The translations under genes were made by a program, and so were the position numbers. 64,000 nt of DNA. Origin: Massospora cicadina (lineage: Eukaryota > Entomophthoromycota > Entomophthoromycetes > Entomophthorales > Entomophthoraceae). The notes beneath the pieces are model-generated. The model was not told where the DNA came from. It saw only the letters and a program-made list of their open reading frames with translations, and ran no database searches. Positions 10,919-23,173 of this stretch are shown here, piece after piece (position 1 is the first letter of the stretch; each line of letters begins with the position of its first letter). Location of the stretch: contig JAKSZP010017460.1 in assembly GCA_022478985.1 (NCBI GenBank), positions 1 to 64,000 of the forward strand. Reading direction: 5' to 3'.

Positions 10919-13900
10919 AGATAGGGATGCTGAACATAGCAGGACTCAAGGCCTTAATATCCCAGGCCAAGAAGTTGAGTCTCCTACAGACCCACCTGTG
11001 GATATCCTGGCGTTGCAGGAAACCCACTGTCCACAGGGAGAGGAGGAGGCATGGGAAAAATGCTCCTCCCAATAATATCGTTTTGGTTGCTCCACTGTGG
11101 TGTGATAGTATGCACGAACCAAAACTTTAAATTTATTAATAAAAATTTGTTCCTGGATGGCTGCGTAATTGCTGTAACCTTCTCATGGCACACCAAAGTG
11201 CATAAAATAGCCAGTGTGTATGCCCCAAATGGTGCACATGACTGATGAGAATTTTTCACAGCCCTAACATAACTAAATCTACCAGTAAACACTTTCATAA
11301 TGGGAGACATGAACTTCTGGATTAACCTAGAGATGGACTGATGGCCATACACAATGGAGATGCCACAAGGGCAAGTGGAACTCTGAGTACTAAAGGCCAC
11401 CCTGGGACTATATGATCCACTGCCAAAAAGGCATTCCATGCTATAAAACATGACACGCCCACATGTACGCAATGGTACACTTGTCTCTATGTTGAGGATA
11501 GACCTGATACTCGCACCAATAATTTTCCGTCACCAAGTTTAAAAAATACAAAGCTGCAAAAATTGAATTCCCAACCATCAGCTAGTTTTTGGTGTCTTAC
11601 AAACCAGCGAAAACCAAGTATCCAAGTACCCAGATGGTGCAGAATACGCCCAGAAAGTTTAGCCAACTCAGAGTTTCAATCCTGGATAGAGGAATTATCC
11701 TCAATCCAGGATTTTCAAACACCTTTTTGCTCGGACCCACTAACCACCTGGGAAAATTTCAAAAAATCAACAACCCAACAAATTAAACATACATTGTCTA
11801 GAAGACACAGGGCAGTTTCAGACATTATCAAACACACATTGGCTGAAATTGACCATCTAGAAAACAATGTACCAAGAATGGGATACAGCCATGGATGGGG
11901 TCACAAATGGGTGGAGGTTTCTGCTCAGCTAAACACCCTGATCCGTGAACACCAACACTGAGTTGGAGTCCAATATAAAGGCAAAAACATAAGAGATGAA
12001 GAAACTTGCTCGAGCTACTTTTTCTGCCAATTCCATGCCTGGAAAGATACAATAGCTTGTACACAGGCCTATCAACTGGACAAATCCATAGTGGAAACAC
12101 CCAAAGAAGTCATGACTGATTTGCACAGGTTTTATACAAAATTGTATAGATCTGAGCTGGTCAAACCAGAAATAATCAAAAAATTCCTTAGAAGTGCACA
12201 TATTGACACCGCGGTCCAAAGCAGCAATTTAATTAACCTAATATCACGCGAGGAATTATGGGAAGTAGTACGCGGTGCACCAAGAGGGAAATGCCCTGGA
12301 CCTGATGGGATTCCCTATAAATTTTATATAAAATATTTTACTAACACCTCTAAAATTCTTCTAGCATCAATGTTCAAGTGTATTATGGAAACATGCCTCC
12401 TACCTGGAGGCAAAGAAGCCTACACGGTCACTTTACTCAAGAAAGGAGACAGATTAGACCTATCCAACTGGCGCCCAATTTCCCTAACCAGCACAGATAC
12501 AAATTTTTTTACAAAAATTATGGCTAAACAACTAGGAGAAATTACAACTGATGCAATATCCCCATCACAATATGGATTTGTTCCATGAAAATCCATATGT
12601 GATAACATCCACACAGTTGCAAATGTCTGCCAGTCCAAAACCTCTGGAGCACTTGTCTTTTTAGACCAACAAAAGGAATATGACAGGGTGAACTGACCTA
12701 TCTTAGGGCCTGCCTTCAAAAATTCAAGCTTCCAAATAGATTTATAAACTGGGTAATGTTGTTTACAGAGTATGCAACCATGGCTGTGCTGGGGAGAAGG
12801 CTTCTTAACCAACCCAGTTATCCCACAGAGAGGACTAAAACAAGGAGACCCCTTAATTCCTCTACTCTGCAACTTTAGCCTAGACCCCCTAATCTGAAAT
12901 ACAAACACACTGCTCAAAGGAATCAACGTCAAGGGCCAACCACCAGTCAAAATGATGGCTTTCGCTGATGATTGTGTGGTGGGAATATCCAACAATAAGG
13001 ACGCTTGCAGAATTGAGAATATAATACAAGACTATTCAACCTTAAGTAACGCATCACTTAACATTGAGAAAACGAAAATTATACTCATGGTGAAATATCA
13101 GACCCAGTGGATGCCATCTACACAGGTCCAACAAGCTAATACAACATCAAGACTCCTGACCAGACATAGGAGGCAAAAATAAGCAACGACCTCACTAAAA
13201 CTTCCATATATCACCAAGCCAACAGCTGGCCCTGTTCGTCACTTGGGAGTATGGTTGGAAGCAGGAGGTTACGCTAACTCCATGATGGAAAATAAATCAT
13301 TAGACAAAATAACAAAACGCATTGCCTCCTTACATGGACACCAAACAGTCTAACAGGAAGGGTCACGGTAGCCAACTCTATGATTCTATTAATCATATGG
13401 TACACAGCCCATGCAATTGCTTTCTCACCATCCTTCTTAAACACAATCCACGCCCTATTACAAGGATGGCTATGGTCCAACTACAACCCCTGTACGCCTC
13501 AAAACCCTATTTGGCTCTATAAGGAATGCAGGTATGGGGCTTACTAATTACGTAGAGCAAGCAACCCATATACTGGAATCCTGGATAGCTCAGGCGACTA
13601 GCCCAGATCTTCCAGATACACACTGGGCCAGAACAGCAAGATATAACTTCACATGTGCACTCCAATTATGAAACCCAAATCACCCAAACACATTAATCAA
13701 ATATCTGGCATCCCACCCCACAGCTGCAGGACCACACTGCACTCATGCACATTACAAACGAATACTCCTAGCCATGAGAAGAGTGACACGGCGGATCCAC
13801 ATAAATGGCCAAACCAGTCACTGAGGACGCCCAAGGCTAACTCACAGACAGGAGATCAATGATCAAATAGTCACAGACAATATAATAAGCAAAATACCAA

Positions 13901-14495
13901 TTACTATAGCCAGGATAGATTACCTGGACCATATGGACATACCCTACAACCTGGAGACTCAAAGAAGAGTATGGAGATACACACATCACCCTCTACTCCA
14001 ACCCAGGATAAGAGCACATGTATGGAGGTGCATGAGGAGAGTATACCGAACAGCTGAACGGTCAAATTCCACTCAAACCTCATGCAAAATATGTGGTCAG
14101 TATGGAAGGCTAGCCCACCGTTTAGAACAATGTCCAACATCAGTGGCTGTATGGAAAGAGGCCATGCGCCTTTTCCTCCAAGAAAACGGACATCCATTCA
14201 GCCTAGCAAGGAAAATGTTTGCTATAAACATGGACTCTCCTATCCACCCATCTCTCAGGGCGTTAATAGTAGCAATAGCACCATGGACGATACATACAAT
14301 GGTACTGGAATCGTTTACAGGAGCAGCGCCAACAATCCAAGAAGCCATTTCTCGCTTCCACAGCCATATATTGTTTCATTTCCAAGCATGGCTGTTTGAA
14401 CATATGACCCCCCGTAACAGAAGGACAATCAATACATGATTCCTCATATGGTTTCTAAAAGTTGATCCTTTCCTTCACACATGCTGCATCTAAGA
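10903..14495 (+). pseudogene. LINE 1 ORF2 (endonuclease, RT, zinc finger)
   Basis: Order: APE endonuclease with LNIAGLK (about 10930), DILALQETHCP (about 11000-11030) and VYAPNGAHD (about 11216-11245); RT with KCPGPDGIPYKFY (about 12292-12330), LSNWRPISLTSTDTNFFTK (12460-12517), VFLDQQK (about 12655), QGDPL (12841) and FADDCVVGISN (12961-12993). The FADD pair is intact. A late thumb-like segment with GGYANS precedes the finger CKICGQYGRLAHRLEQCP (about 14085-14135). Ends HTCCI near 14490. At least eight stops or frame changes; dead copy. No RNase H domain is visible. Confidence 0.8.
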
Positions 14496-14660
14496 ACAAG
14501 CCAGCATAATTTCCCCTTCCCTACCGTCCTAAACTTGGTGATCCTGGAGACAACAAGAGGGGCCTTGAACCCTCTGGGGTGTCTTTAATTGTCGAATTTC
14601 ATTAGTTTTCTCACTATATTGGAAGTGCTTGTCCCCTGGTCGACCTTCCCCAAGTAAATA

Positions 14661-14675
14661 AAAATTGATATGCAA
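14661..14675. repeat. Target-site duplication of LINE 1, right copy
   Basis: AAAATTGATATGCAA, pairing with 9378-9392. X copy B resumes at this point and aligns with 33126 onward of copy C. Confidence 0.75.
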
Positions 14676-14739
14676 TTGGACGCTAGTGAGGGCGAGACCT
14701 ACACAAAACCACATTCATTAGAGCAGACACTGATCCCTG

Positions 14740-15744
14740 AGAAAAATCGACTAGGGGAAGGGAAATTGAGAGGTTGGAAGATGCCAATCACAATACCCCG
14801 GAGCGGGGAGGAAAGCAGCAGTATAAAAAGAGGCAATCAGCGAATAACCCTGAGTAATCCTATATGTCACCAGAGCCAGAAGATTAGTCCTGAGCGCCTG
14901 CCGATGGGCTTCATCAAGGACACTGGACATGTGGGCTGGCAACAAAGAAGGGATACTCGATGGGGTTGCCAAATCATGCCCCCTATCAATGCCATCAGCA
15001 GAAGATACCGATGGGAAGCTCTGGAGAAAAGATAGTTGTGCATAGAGCAGATTGCATTCTACAAGTGGTGACTATGGGCTTCATGGAAGCTAAAGCTGAA
15101 CGATTGGTGAAAACCAGGCGAGGCTGGAAGTTTCATAGACCAACTTTGAAGAACTTGGCTAGCAAAGTGAAGAGCATAAGCGGCAGTATCTCAATCTAGA
15201 AGGTTGTTAAGATCAGATGGATTCAGCGCTAATGTCAAAGCCTCGGTGACTTGGGCCTAGAGTTCATCATAGGGGAGATCAAAGTGAATACTGTTACCAA
15301 TGGTGAGCTTGGAGACCAGAACAGCGAGCTTGTAAAATTGACAAAGTTGGAAGAGGAACTCAGGGAGCAAGTCTGACCCAGCCAGAAACAAATGATCCAG
15401 AGCAACCGGCATAATCTCTGGAGCATCTATAATGATGTTTGGAGCATCAGCAAAAGGAGCCAAATTCAGGAGGGTTTTAGAGTCCAACTCTGGAATTGAT
15501 GGCAGAGGAATAATTGGCCAAGAGTTGTTCAAAATGATAGCCATCCTGATTTTGGAGGGATTAGTTACCATTTACAATAATTCGATGGAAGGACTAGCCG
15601 CTTGCACCAGACTAGGCATATGAGTCCTGGAAGGACCATAAAAAGGTTCCATTGAGCATACCGACTCATCTGCTGGAAGAGACGGAGTAATGGATCAGAC
15701 AGACTATTGAGGAGCTGCTGGTAGCAAGATTTGGAATTTGACAT
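14740..15744 (-). pseudogene. X copy B antisense ORF (aORF), unknown protein
   Basis: Unrecognised protein on the strand opposite to gag-pol. Minus-strand ATG at 15744 (inside CATATG) opens a frame of about 330 codons. Visible blocks: YQQLLNSL and LFQQMS (start), then IILNNSWPIIPLPSIPELD, DHLFLAGSDLLPEFLFQLCQ, KLTIGNSIHFDLPYDEL, YLLLMALIGGMIWQ and LLPAHMSSVLDEAHRQALRT. The same blocks occur in the same order in copies C and E. Stops in this copy (after YDEL, and after NNLLD) are TGG in copy C at the same codons, so the ancestral frame was open there. Leucine-rich, no membrane span that I am sure of, no known motif. A TATA-like box lies about 30 bp upstream. Confidence 0.65.
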
Positions 15745-15773
15745 ATGAGCTAGACAAGAGGGGGATGTTGGAC

Positions 15774-15780
15774 TTATATA
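15774..15780 (-). promoter_or_regulatory. TATA-like box upstream of copy B aORF
   Basis: Minus strand TATATAAG, then TCCAACATCCCCCTCTTG and a short leader to the ATG at 15744. The same box and leader occur at 34242-34248 and 54211-54217, also about 30 bp before the aORF ATG. Confidence 0.5.
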
Positions 15781-16319
15781 GAAGTTGACATTATGCACTC
15801 TATAATCCATTAAGCTCCAATTTTGGGAAAATTAATCTCAAAATTGATGAGATAAGCTCTCCAAGGGAAGAGTTAGGAATGACTTACAGCCAAGAGGTTA
15901 TGAGAAAATTAACAAGGGTGAATAAAAAATAAGTATTCTTAATTAAGTTGAGAACAAAGATTGACAGCAAGAGTCTCCTATCTAGGACGAGAAAATCAGG
16001 AAATCAAGGACGTCGTATTAAAAATCCTGAATATGACAGCAGGTCATATACCCTGATGGGGGAAAACTGAATACTGGGACTAATATCATCATGATTAAAT
16101 TGCTCAGCCTAGCATGACATAAGGTTGTGATGACCGCGCTCTGAGAAGGCGGTATTGAGGAGGAAGAGGAAGAACGCCATATGCCAAAGGTCATCCCAAG
16201 CAGCATTGAGTATTGTCAAGCTTACTCTGCTTGAACCAATGAAGTATTTGACCAAGTGTCCAAAGCAGTGTTAACATGCCCCGGTCCTTTATCACTGGAA
16301 ATCTAGACAAGGGGGGATG
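15781..16319 (+). other. X copy B 3' internal segment and polypurine tract
   Basis: About 540 bp between the aORF start and the 3' LTR, conserved in copies C and E. It ends in a purine tract (ACAAGGGGGGATG, 16307-16319) that abuts TGTTGGG. It holds no open frame I would support and could carry the upstream control region of the aORF. Confidence 0.6.
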
Positions 16320-17480
16320 TGTTGGGTTTTTTGCCCTTTTTCTCAGCCTGCTAGATTACCTGGTATTGCTAGGGAAAAATTCCCTAAGGCGAAGTGAATC
16401 AGAAATCGGTTGGCCTGAATTTTGGAGGAACTACATTTGGGGGATTTTGGGATATTTGCCCAGTTTATCCATCTGGGATAAATCTGGATAAATACCTAAG
16501 ATCTCATTGGGCGGAGTTGCTGACGAAATAGGGGCATAAGATAGTGATTAACTATCAGGTGTACCGATTGGGATCAGTCAGGTTTTATCACCTACTGATT
16601 GGTAATGAATAGAGAGTTGTGAGGCAAGTGATGTCGCCTGCAACTAGCGAATTTATTGGTTGGTGAGTGACCTGCCTTAATGGGTAATAAGTCCCATTAC
16701 CTAAGCAGGTCGCTAGCCAAAATGGTTGGTTTTCTTTGATTGAGAGAAAAACGTTAGGGACATGTTTCCAACTCTTTCCGTTTGAGGTCTTGAGGATGTC
16801 CAACGTCAGAATCCTAGCCAGGATGAGGAAGACCATCGCTGCTGAGACAAGGAAGGGTGATTCAACAGCAACGGCTGCTGTTTTATTGAAGAGGTGTCAA
16901 CTGAGGGTTAGACAGCTGAATCACCTACTATATAATTCCCTAGGATTTATTATAAGAAAAAACCAGAAAAACTAGAAAACTCATAATAAAAACCCAGTTT
17001 AATATAACAAGTACTTTACAGTAATACTATCAATTTAGTGTATAGTTATACTTTTTAGTTTCTATTTGTGTCGTTCTATCTCAAGGATATTATTGCAGAA
17101 AGCAATAATCATAAGACTCTCAGAGAGAAGAGTAAAGATCCAAGAGGGGATCTAGAGATGAAGGAACCACAATCAGGGATAGCTGCCAACTGTGTGTTGG
17201 GCCGAGAGAGACTGTCAACAAGCATCTTAACAAAGATCAGGTGGACAAGAGTATAGGGAACAAAATTCCTACGAGTATGACTTCAAGAATATTTAATTGG
17301 AAATACTGGCCAAGCGTTGGGCTGAATAATAATTCAATATCATTATGGATATTAGTCTCCATACTATTATTAATTAATACATTCTATAGAACACAACAAA
17401 ATGCACGAGGAAATCAAACCTGTTCAGTAAAAAGGTTATTGGGTTGATGGCTGATGATCAACCTAGAGTGAATTTTTACA
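16320..17480 (+). repeat. X-family LTR (copy B), 3' LTR
   Basis: 1161 bp, TGTTGGGTTTTTTGCC to GTGAATTTTTACA. Preceded by the polypurine tract, so it is the 3' LTR of copy B. It carries the motif block shared by all X LTRs (GTACCGATTGGGATCAG near 16560, GGTGTCAACTGAGGGTTAGA near 16890). The downstream TAATT at 17481 is the expected place of a target duplication, but the 5' LTR is not in the window. Confidence 0.88.
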
Positions 17481-18600
17481 TAATTCAATGTGACTGCTAG
17501 AATAGCTAGAAATGCCTCACTACCCATAGTGAGAAGACCCTCACCAATTATCAAACTGGAACTTTTCTTTTTGAACATTGAGGAGAGACTTTTATTCCTT
17601 GTAAAAGAGAATATAGAAATCATCAACGATCATGATGAGTATGGAGAGCGCTTGGAGAAGCATAGCAACACGCTGTTCTTGATGAACAATAGTATTAAAG
17701 ATCTTAAGGCAATGTTACACACTGTACCAGAGCCTACATCTACTCAATCTATAGCTTTAATGGAGGCACTTGCATGGACACTCAATGGATGCCACAATCA
17801 GTCAAAACTTGTACTCAGCTGACTATGATGCTCTCTAATCCTGTTGAAGAGGATCCAAACTTTAATCAGTACTTCAAGGCCATGTATACTACGGAAGAGG
17901 GGACATTTACTGGTTATCTCAGATTGCATAAAATAGCATGGATGGCCTAGAGTTTTCCAGAAGGCTTGCCACGTACAAGGGTGCATGAGCTGGGAGACTC
18001 AGGAAATACTCAGCGCGAATTTGAGACCTGGATTATACTAAACCAAAATCAAGAGCATTTCCTCCCTGAGTTTGGTGGTAAACAGGATGTCCAAAACATG
18101 AAACAAGAGTTCCTATTGATGAAGATGGGCACAAATGAGTCAGTTGCAAACTATGATTCTCATTTCCCTAAGGCTCAGCAATTATGGACATAAGAACGAT
18201 AGTTGTGCATACCGCCAAGGCCGCTTTATTGACCTCCCTGGAGATAGATCCTAATCTATAAATGAATATGACAGTGTCGAGAAAGAGCGTGATGTCCCTT
18301 AAAGTGCTTAAGGAGGCTCTGCTCGATGTAAAATGGACGTAAAAATCTGAGTTCAAGAACATGGCTTCTACACTACCTCATAACGAGTCAGCTAGGCCAT
18401 TTATGCCGCCAAAAATAGATTTTTAAAGCCCAAGGAGAAGAGCAACAAACCGCCTGAATGCTAGCCACGTCGAGAGTTTAAGTGCCATAAGTGCCACCAA
18501 CATGAGCACTTCGCTCAACATTTTCTGTTAGCTACAGTCAAAAACAAGGAGCAAAAACCTAATGAGGACACACCTAATACCATAAATTGAGTTGACCCCA
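17481..18600 (+). pseudogene. Z gag remnant
   Basis: Gag-like fragments of a gypsy element different from X. A coiled-coil-like stretch lies at 17490-17822. A capsid-like stretch at 17966-18193 contains EFETWIILNQNQEHFLPEF and MKMGTNESVANYDSHF. A degenerate zinc knuckle KCHKCHQHEHFAQH is at about 18480-18525, with its last Cys lost. Frames change at least three times. Gag begins almost directly at the end of LTR B, so the 5' end of Z was probably displaced by the X copy B insertion. Confidence 0.6.
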
Positions 18601-18929
18601 CATTGAGAGTGAGGAAGACCATGAAGTTGAACATGAAGATTTGACTAGAGCGGGTTACCATGTATTAAGGGCTTCTAGCACGGTGGCTGTAACAGATAGA
18701 TTAAGCGTTCATGGTGCTGACAGATCTGTATTGAACAATACCTATTTGGCCCAAGCAAATAAGCCTACACAAGTTATAATTCCATTGAAGAAGAAGAGAA
18801 GTTGGTCGCATCTACCTTCAATAATGTGGTACTGGATGGCGAAGACACTATGAAGGCAATACAAGCGCTGTTACTAAAAAGCAATCTGAAAATCTTGACA
18901 CCGACGTCCTGGCCACTGAAACCCCTTCA

Positions 18930-19200
18930 GCAAGAGCGCAATGAAGGCGGAAGTTATCATCCATAAGGTGCGCGTACTGGCAGTATTGGACACTGGTGCT
19001 CTAGTGAACTTTATCTCCTACAAACTTAAGAAGGAACTCAAGTTTATGCCCAACAACGATTATAATGGGAAATACTGTAAGCAGATCCTGACATTACCCA
19101 CGACTTAGGAGCTTATTCAGCTTTGCCTTTATGATTTGAGTGAATGGTCATGACGGCACTTACAGAAGTGTTAAACAAAGACCATTAAGATTTCCTGATT
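18930..19200 (+). pseudogene. Z protease domain
   Basis: Retropepsin-like motif VRVLAVLDTGALVNFIS at about 18970-19020, with the catalytic DTG intact. The segment after it has stops. It lies at the expected place between gag and RT. Confidence 0.7.
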
Positions 19201-20760
19201 AAAACACAGTTTCTTCTGGAGTTTGGGGCAAAGATAGATTTTACTACAAGCCGATTAGTATTATGAAATACCAAGTTTCCCATGGTGTTCAAGGATGATG
19301 ACGTTAACTTGAGAACAGCATACATGATTGGTCAAAGCAGACTAATCAATTTTATCCAGCTCTCGGCACCTTAATGGTGAAGAGCTTAAAACAACTACCA
19401 CCTACAACAAGCGCTGAAGAAGGACTCCCCTTATGTGCTAGTAAAAGCATGGAAATTTGACTTGGTGACCAAAGAATAATGGCTTTTCAATCCGTGTTAA
19501 AATTCCTCCTGACAAAGTATTGGAATTGTACAGTAAAGACAAGTTTTAAGAGCAAGAGCCCAAAGTAAAACCGGGATTCTATGATACCACCTAAAATGGG
19601 GAGCTAAACCTTGTTTTGGAGAACATTACTTCCAACCAATCAAAGTGGAAAAGGGACAAGTTGTAGCACTGGCCCGCCTGACCATTTACCAAGATACCAA
19701 GTCCATTCAGCAGTACAAGGGTTTGATGAGCTCAGGTTTGGGATGTGACCCTAAGCAGCAGAAAGAGTTGGAAGAATTTTGGATGAGATTAATGACATCT
19801 TCAGCACTGTCAACGACTATGGCCTGTTCAAGGGTGGTTCATAAGATGGACACCAGTTCATTTATCCCCTTCAAGTCCAAACATTACTGCCGTTTAAAGA
19901 CATAGGACTTGGTCATCATTAAAGAGCTTAAACAGTTAGCTAAATATGAACTAAACCATCCATCAAAGAGCCATTAGAATTTCTTATTGCTGGTGCGAAA
20001 ATAAGGATGGGACCCATAGGGTTGTCATGGATTACCTCGCTTTTTTGAGATAACCAAGAAGGATTCATATCCTGCCATGCATCCATGACGCTTTGAAGCA
20101 CCTGGGTGGCTCAAAATACTTTTTGGCCATAGACCTAGCAAGAGGCTACTGGAAAATGGAGCTCTCGCCCATAGACTAGGAGAAATGTGCCTTAAACAGT
20201 AGACAGGGTTTGTTTGAACCCACAAGGATGCCTCAGGGGCTATGTAACGCCCCTATAACCTAATTTTGAGCGATGGATCGCATTTTCAGATAAATTAAGA
20301 TATAAAGTGTGCTAATATACCTTGACGACATCACTTTGCTCAGTCTCACATTATAAAAAACACTTGCAGCACCTACTGTATGTATTCATGCAGCTGCGCA
20401 TATACACTTTTAAGAAAAAAAGCAAGTATACTTTCCTTAAGCGACAATTGGTGTTCCTGATGCATGAGAATAGCTCAGCCGGAAACAAGTCTCAGGATGG
20501 TAAAGAGAATGCAATTGTGATAATGTATTCGCTAAAGAGTATGAGGGACGTTCTAGTGTTCCTAGGAATAATAGGGTACTACAGGCAGTTCATCCCCTAT
20601 TCTGAGGACTTGGAGGCGCCCCTTACCTACCTCCTGACTAAAGAAATGAAGTTCAAATGGAGCCTGAAGCAGACTCAGGCATTTGCGAAGTTGAAGGCAC
20701 AATCGGTAGAAAGCACCAATCTTGGCATATTCAGACTACATTAAAACTTTTATCTGTACA
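19201..20760 (+). pseudogene. Z reverse transcriptase
   Basis: Gypsy RT with blocks HRVVMDYL (about 20010), YFLAIDLARGYWKMELSP (20120-20170), RMPQGLCNAP (20227-20257) and YLDDITLLS (20318-20344). This is the only LTR-element RT box in the window with an intact YLDD. The thumb block VFLGIIGYYRQFIPY follows at about 20555-20600. The part at 19201-19950 between protease and RT is badly broken; its 19645-19905 frame is only a fragment. Several stops, dead copy. Confidence 0.75.
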
Positions 20761-22344
20761 CTGACGCCAATGATGTGGGACTTGTTGCAATCTTAGCACA
20801 ACTAGATGAAGACAGGGCAGACATCCAATTGAGTATTACTCCAAAGTATTTAGCAAGGAAGATAGAATTACACATTTATCAAATGCAAATGCCTTGCAGT
20901 AATCAGAGCAGTAAAGCACTTTAGGCCTTATCTATAGGAATAGTATTTAAATAACTCACAGATCTGATCGCTCCACTGGATAAAAACATGAAGGATCCCT
21001 ATGGACGCCTTGCCCGTTGCTATTCTACTTCAAGTGGATGGTTTTGAAATCATACATTTAGCATAAGACAAACACTTTAATGAGGATGGTTTGTCAAGGC
21101 TATCAATATTTTACTTGCAGGCGCCAGAGAATGATCGCCTGTATGACCTAACTGGGCTGCCTGAAGAGAATTGGCAGGATGAGACAGATGAAGTAAAGAG
21201 TGTCCTGCGCAGTTGTTTTAAAGACACCCAGCGTATCAATGGAAAGAAAAAAGAAAGTTCAAGAAAATGGTATCCTTACATCTGGACCAGTAATCACATG
21301 GTGATAGTGATGGAGGCTCACAAGCATGTGGGCCATGGACAATTCCAGAAAATTTTGGCTTACCTTAAGGAGAGATTCTACTGGGAATGCATGTCTGAAG
21401 AAGTACATCAAGCATTGGAGTTGTATGTACCTTGTGCCTGTTTTTGCCTTCTGGAGAAACGATTCAGGTTTACATCCATTTCCCCCATTGCACCATTCAG
21501 CAATGTCTTAATTGACGTGGTGGGACTGTTGCCAACAGCATCCAGCGGAGACAAGTTCATCCTGGCGGCGATTGACCACTTCATTAAATGGGGCGAAGCA
21601 TCTACAGTCAAGTTGTACACTGTAAATTCCAATGCCCATTTCCTGTACAACCAGATAATTACAAGGCATGGATGTCCCACAAATTTACTTGTCAGAAAAT
21701 GGCAAAAACTTTATCTCAGACACTGTGAAGAAGTTAATAAATTTGGTAGGAGTGAAGCAACAATTTACACCCCCTACAATTCACCCACAAATGGAAGCGT
21801 TGAAAGAATCAATGGGATCCTATGAGGAATTATAAAGAAGGCCCTAAACTACAAATCAATGTTGTTTTAGTTTCTCTCATCAGCGCCGTTGACTTACCAA
21901 TTAAGCCACCACTGCGTGATTGGAATGTCCCCATTCAAAGCCCTATATGGGCGGGAGGCTGTGCTCCCTACCCTCTTGGTACTAATCATAGCAGCGATAG
22001 AAGAAACGTACCACCTAGGATGTAACAACAGGAGTTGATTGGAGAGTTGATCAGAATGCATTTAGAAGCTTAAAGAAACATTGAAGCTAGCTTTACTTCT
22101 AAGCTAAAGAGAGATCCAGATAAGAACCAAGTTTCCTGAATTTTGCATCAGAGATAATGTTTTGTTTTACCATATGTAAGGAACACAACCAAGGAATTAT
22201 AGGCAATTTGGACTAGGCCTATTACTTTGTTGACCAAGAGAGGAGCATAATACTCCATTTGTGATGATGATACTAACCTTATTTTTAACAGTGTGCAGCC
22301 CAACATCTTTGAGCATTCCCCAAGTCTCATTTTTGAAGGGGAAG
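20740..22344 (+). pseudogene. Z RNase H and integrase
   Basis: RNase H starts with FYLYTDANDVGLVAILAQLDED (about 20745-20810). The 244-codon frame at 21091-21825 holds the integrase zinc region (AHKHVGH, CACFC) and core. Asp is present in VLIDVVGL, and the Glu in SVERINGIL (about 21796-21825). Between 21680 and 21770 the family reading moves to another frame (SENGKNFIS, second Asp changed to Glu) and returns, a compensating pair of indels. The C-terminal region SKLKRDPDKNQV is near 22110. No chromodomain is seen. Confidence 0.75.
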
Positions 22345-23170
22345 TGTCACATATGATACAGATTGTGGTGCTACTGGTCATTCCTCAGTCAATGGAATGG
22401 ATGCAGGTAAACCCAAACTGGTGGCAGCACTTATGACCAGGCCATTGAAGATGGGGCGATCAAGGCTTTTATTTTGGCATGGATGAGTCAAGAAATTTTA
22501 AGTCTAGTAGCGATGACATAATTTGAATTAATTTTTGTCCTGCTGAGTTGAAAGAATTTTTAAATGAAAATGACAACGCCGCCAAAATTCCTATGAAAAA
22601 CGACACCTTTTATACTATTAAGGGTCCAAAATAATTTGAGTTTCACCGGTGATAAAACTATGAGTGCACTGAATTCCCCCAATGGGCCATACAAGGCTCA
22701 ACATCATATATTACCAAAATTGTGCCAACGTCCAATTCAAAGATAAACTTGAATCCACAATGAGAGACGCAACATAAGAGTGTAATTGCTCAAACCTGAA
22801 GTTGAGATGCATATTATTAAATTTTATATAGAAAAAACCAAAACGAGCTCAATGAGCAAAGACCCAGAAGTGGGAACTAGCACAAAAGCCCCTGATCATT
22901 TAGGTTCAGGGTAACCACAGTGAGATGGAGATTGCACATACAAGAGTTAACAAAATGGATGAAAACTCAAAAGCAGCAGTTTGAAGTCATCTGACTAGAG
23001 GATATTGAAGAATCCTCGATATAAAATTATAAATTACCAAGTATTTTATGTTTCATTTATTTCATACCTTGAATTCATCCCTGAAGTATAATATAGTTCG
23101 TTTTATATCTCAATAAAAACTTTCTACAGAGTCTTAAGTTTATACTTTTTGGTTGATCTTGTTTTTATAA
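22335..23170 (+). other. Possible Z polypurine tract and 3' LTR
   Basis: A purine run GAAGGGGAAG (22335-22344) is followed by TGTCACATATG, a form typical of gypsy LTR starts. The next 800 bp have no supported coding frame, and an AATAAA lies near 23112. I cannot find the matching 5' LTR or a clear CA end, so the call rests on the tract and position only. Otherwise I see nothing in this stretch. Confidence 0.35.
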
Positions 23171-23173
23171 GTT

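Larger units (their letters stand above)
9393..14660 (+). mobile_element. LINE 1, full-length non-LTR retrotransposon
   Basis: About 5.27 kb from ACTTTTCTTT to a tail ending AAGTAAATA. Two overlapping ORFs: ORF1 with a CCHC knuckle, then ORF2 with an APE-type endonuclease, RT and a C-terminal zinc finger. The 5' end coincides with those of LINE 2 (38056) and LINE 3 (61161), so it is full length. The 15-bp flanking duplication fits target-primed reverse transcription. It is the most decayed of the three full-length starts, is AT-rich, and has CpG sites of LINE 2 replaced by TG or CA. It splits the 3' part of X copy B. Confidence 0.9.

Noticed and set aside
14670..15035. Sense-strand frames in the X 3' region (also 33415-33699)
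   Set aside because: They do not cover the same segments in all copies and break between copies. The antisense reading gives longer, ordered, shared blocks.
22345..23170. Definite Z 3' LTR
   Set aside because: No second copy, no matching inverted end and no target duplication could be found, so it is kept only as a low-confidence candidate.
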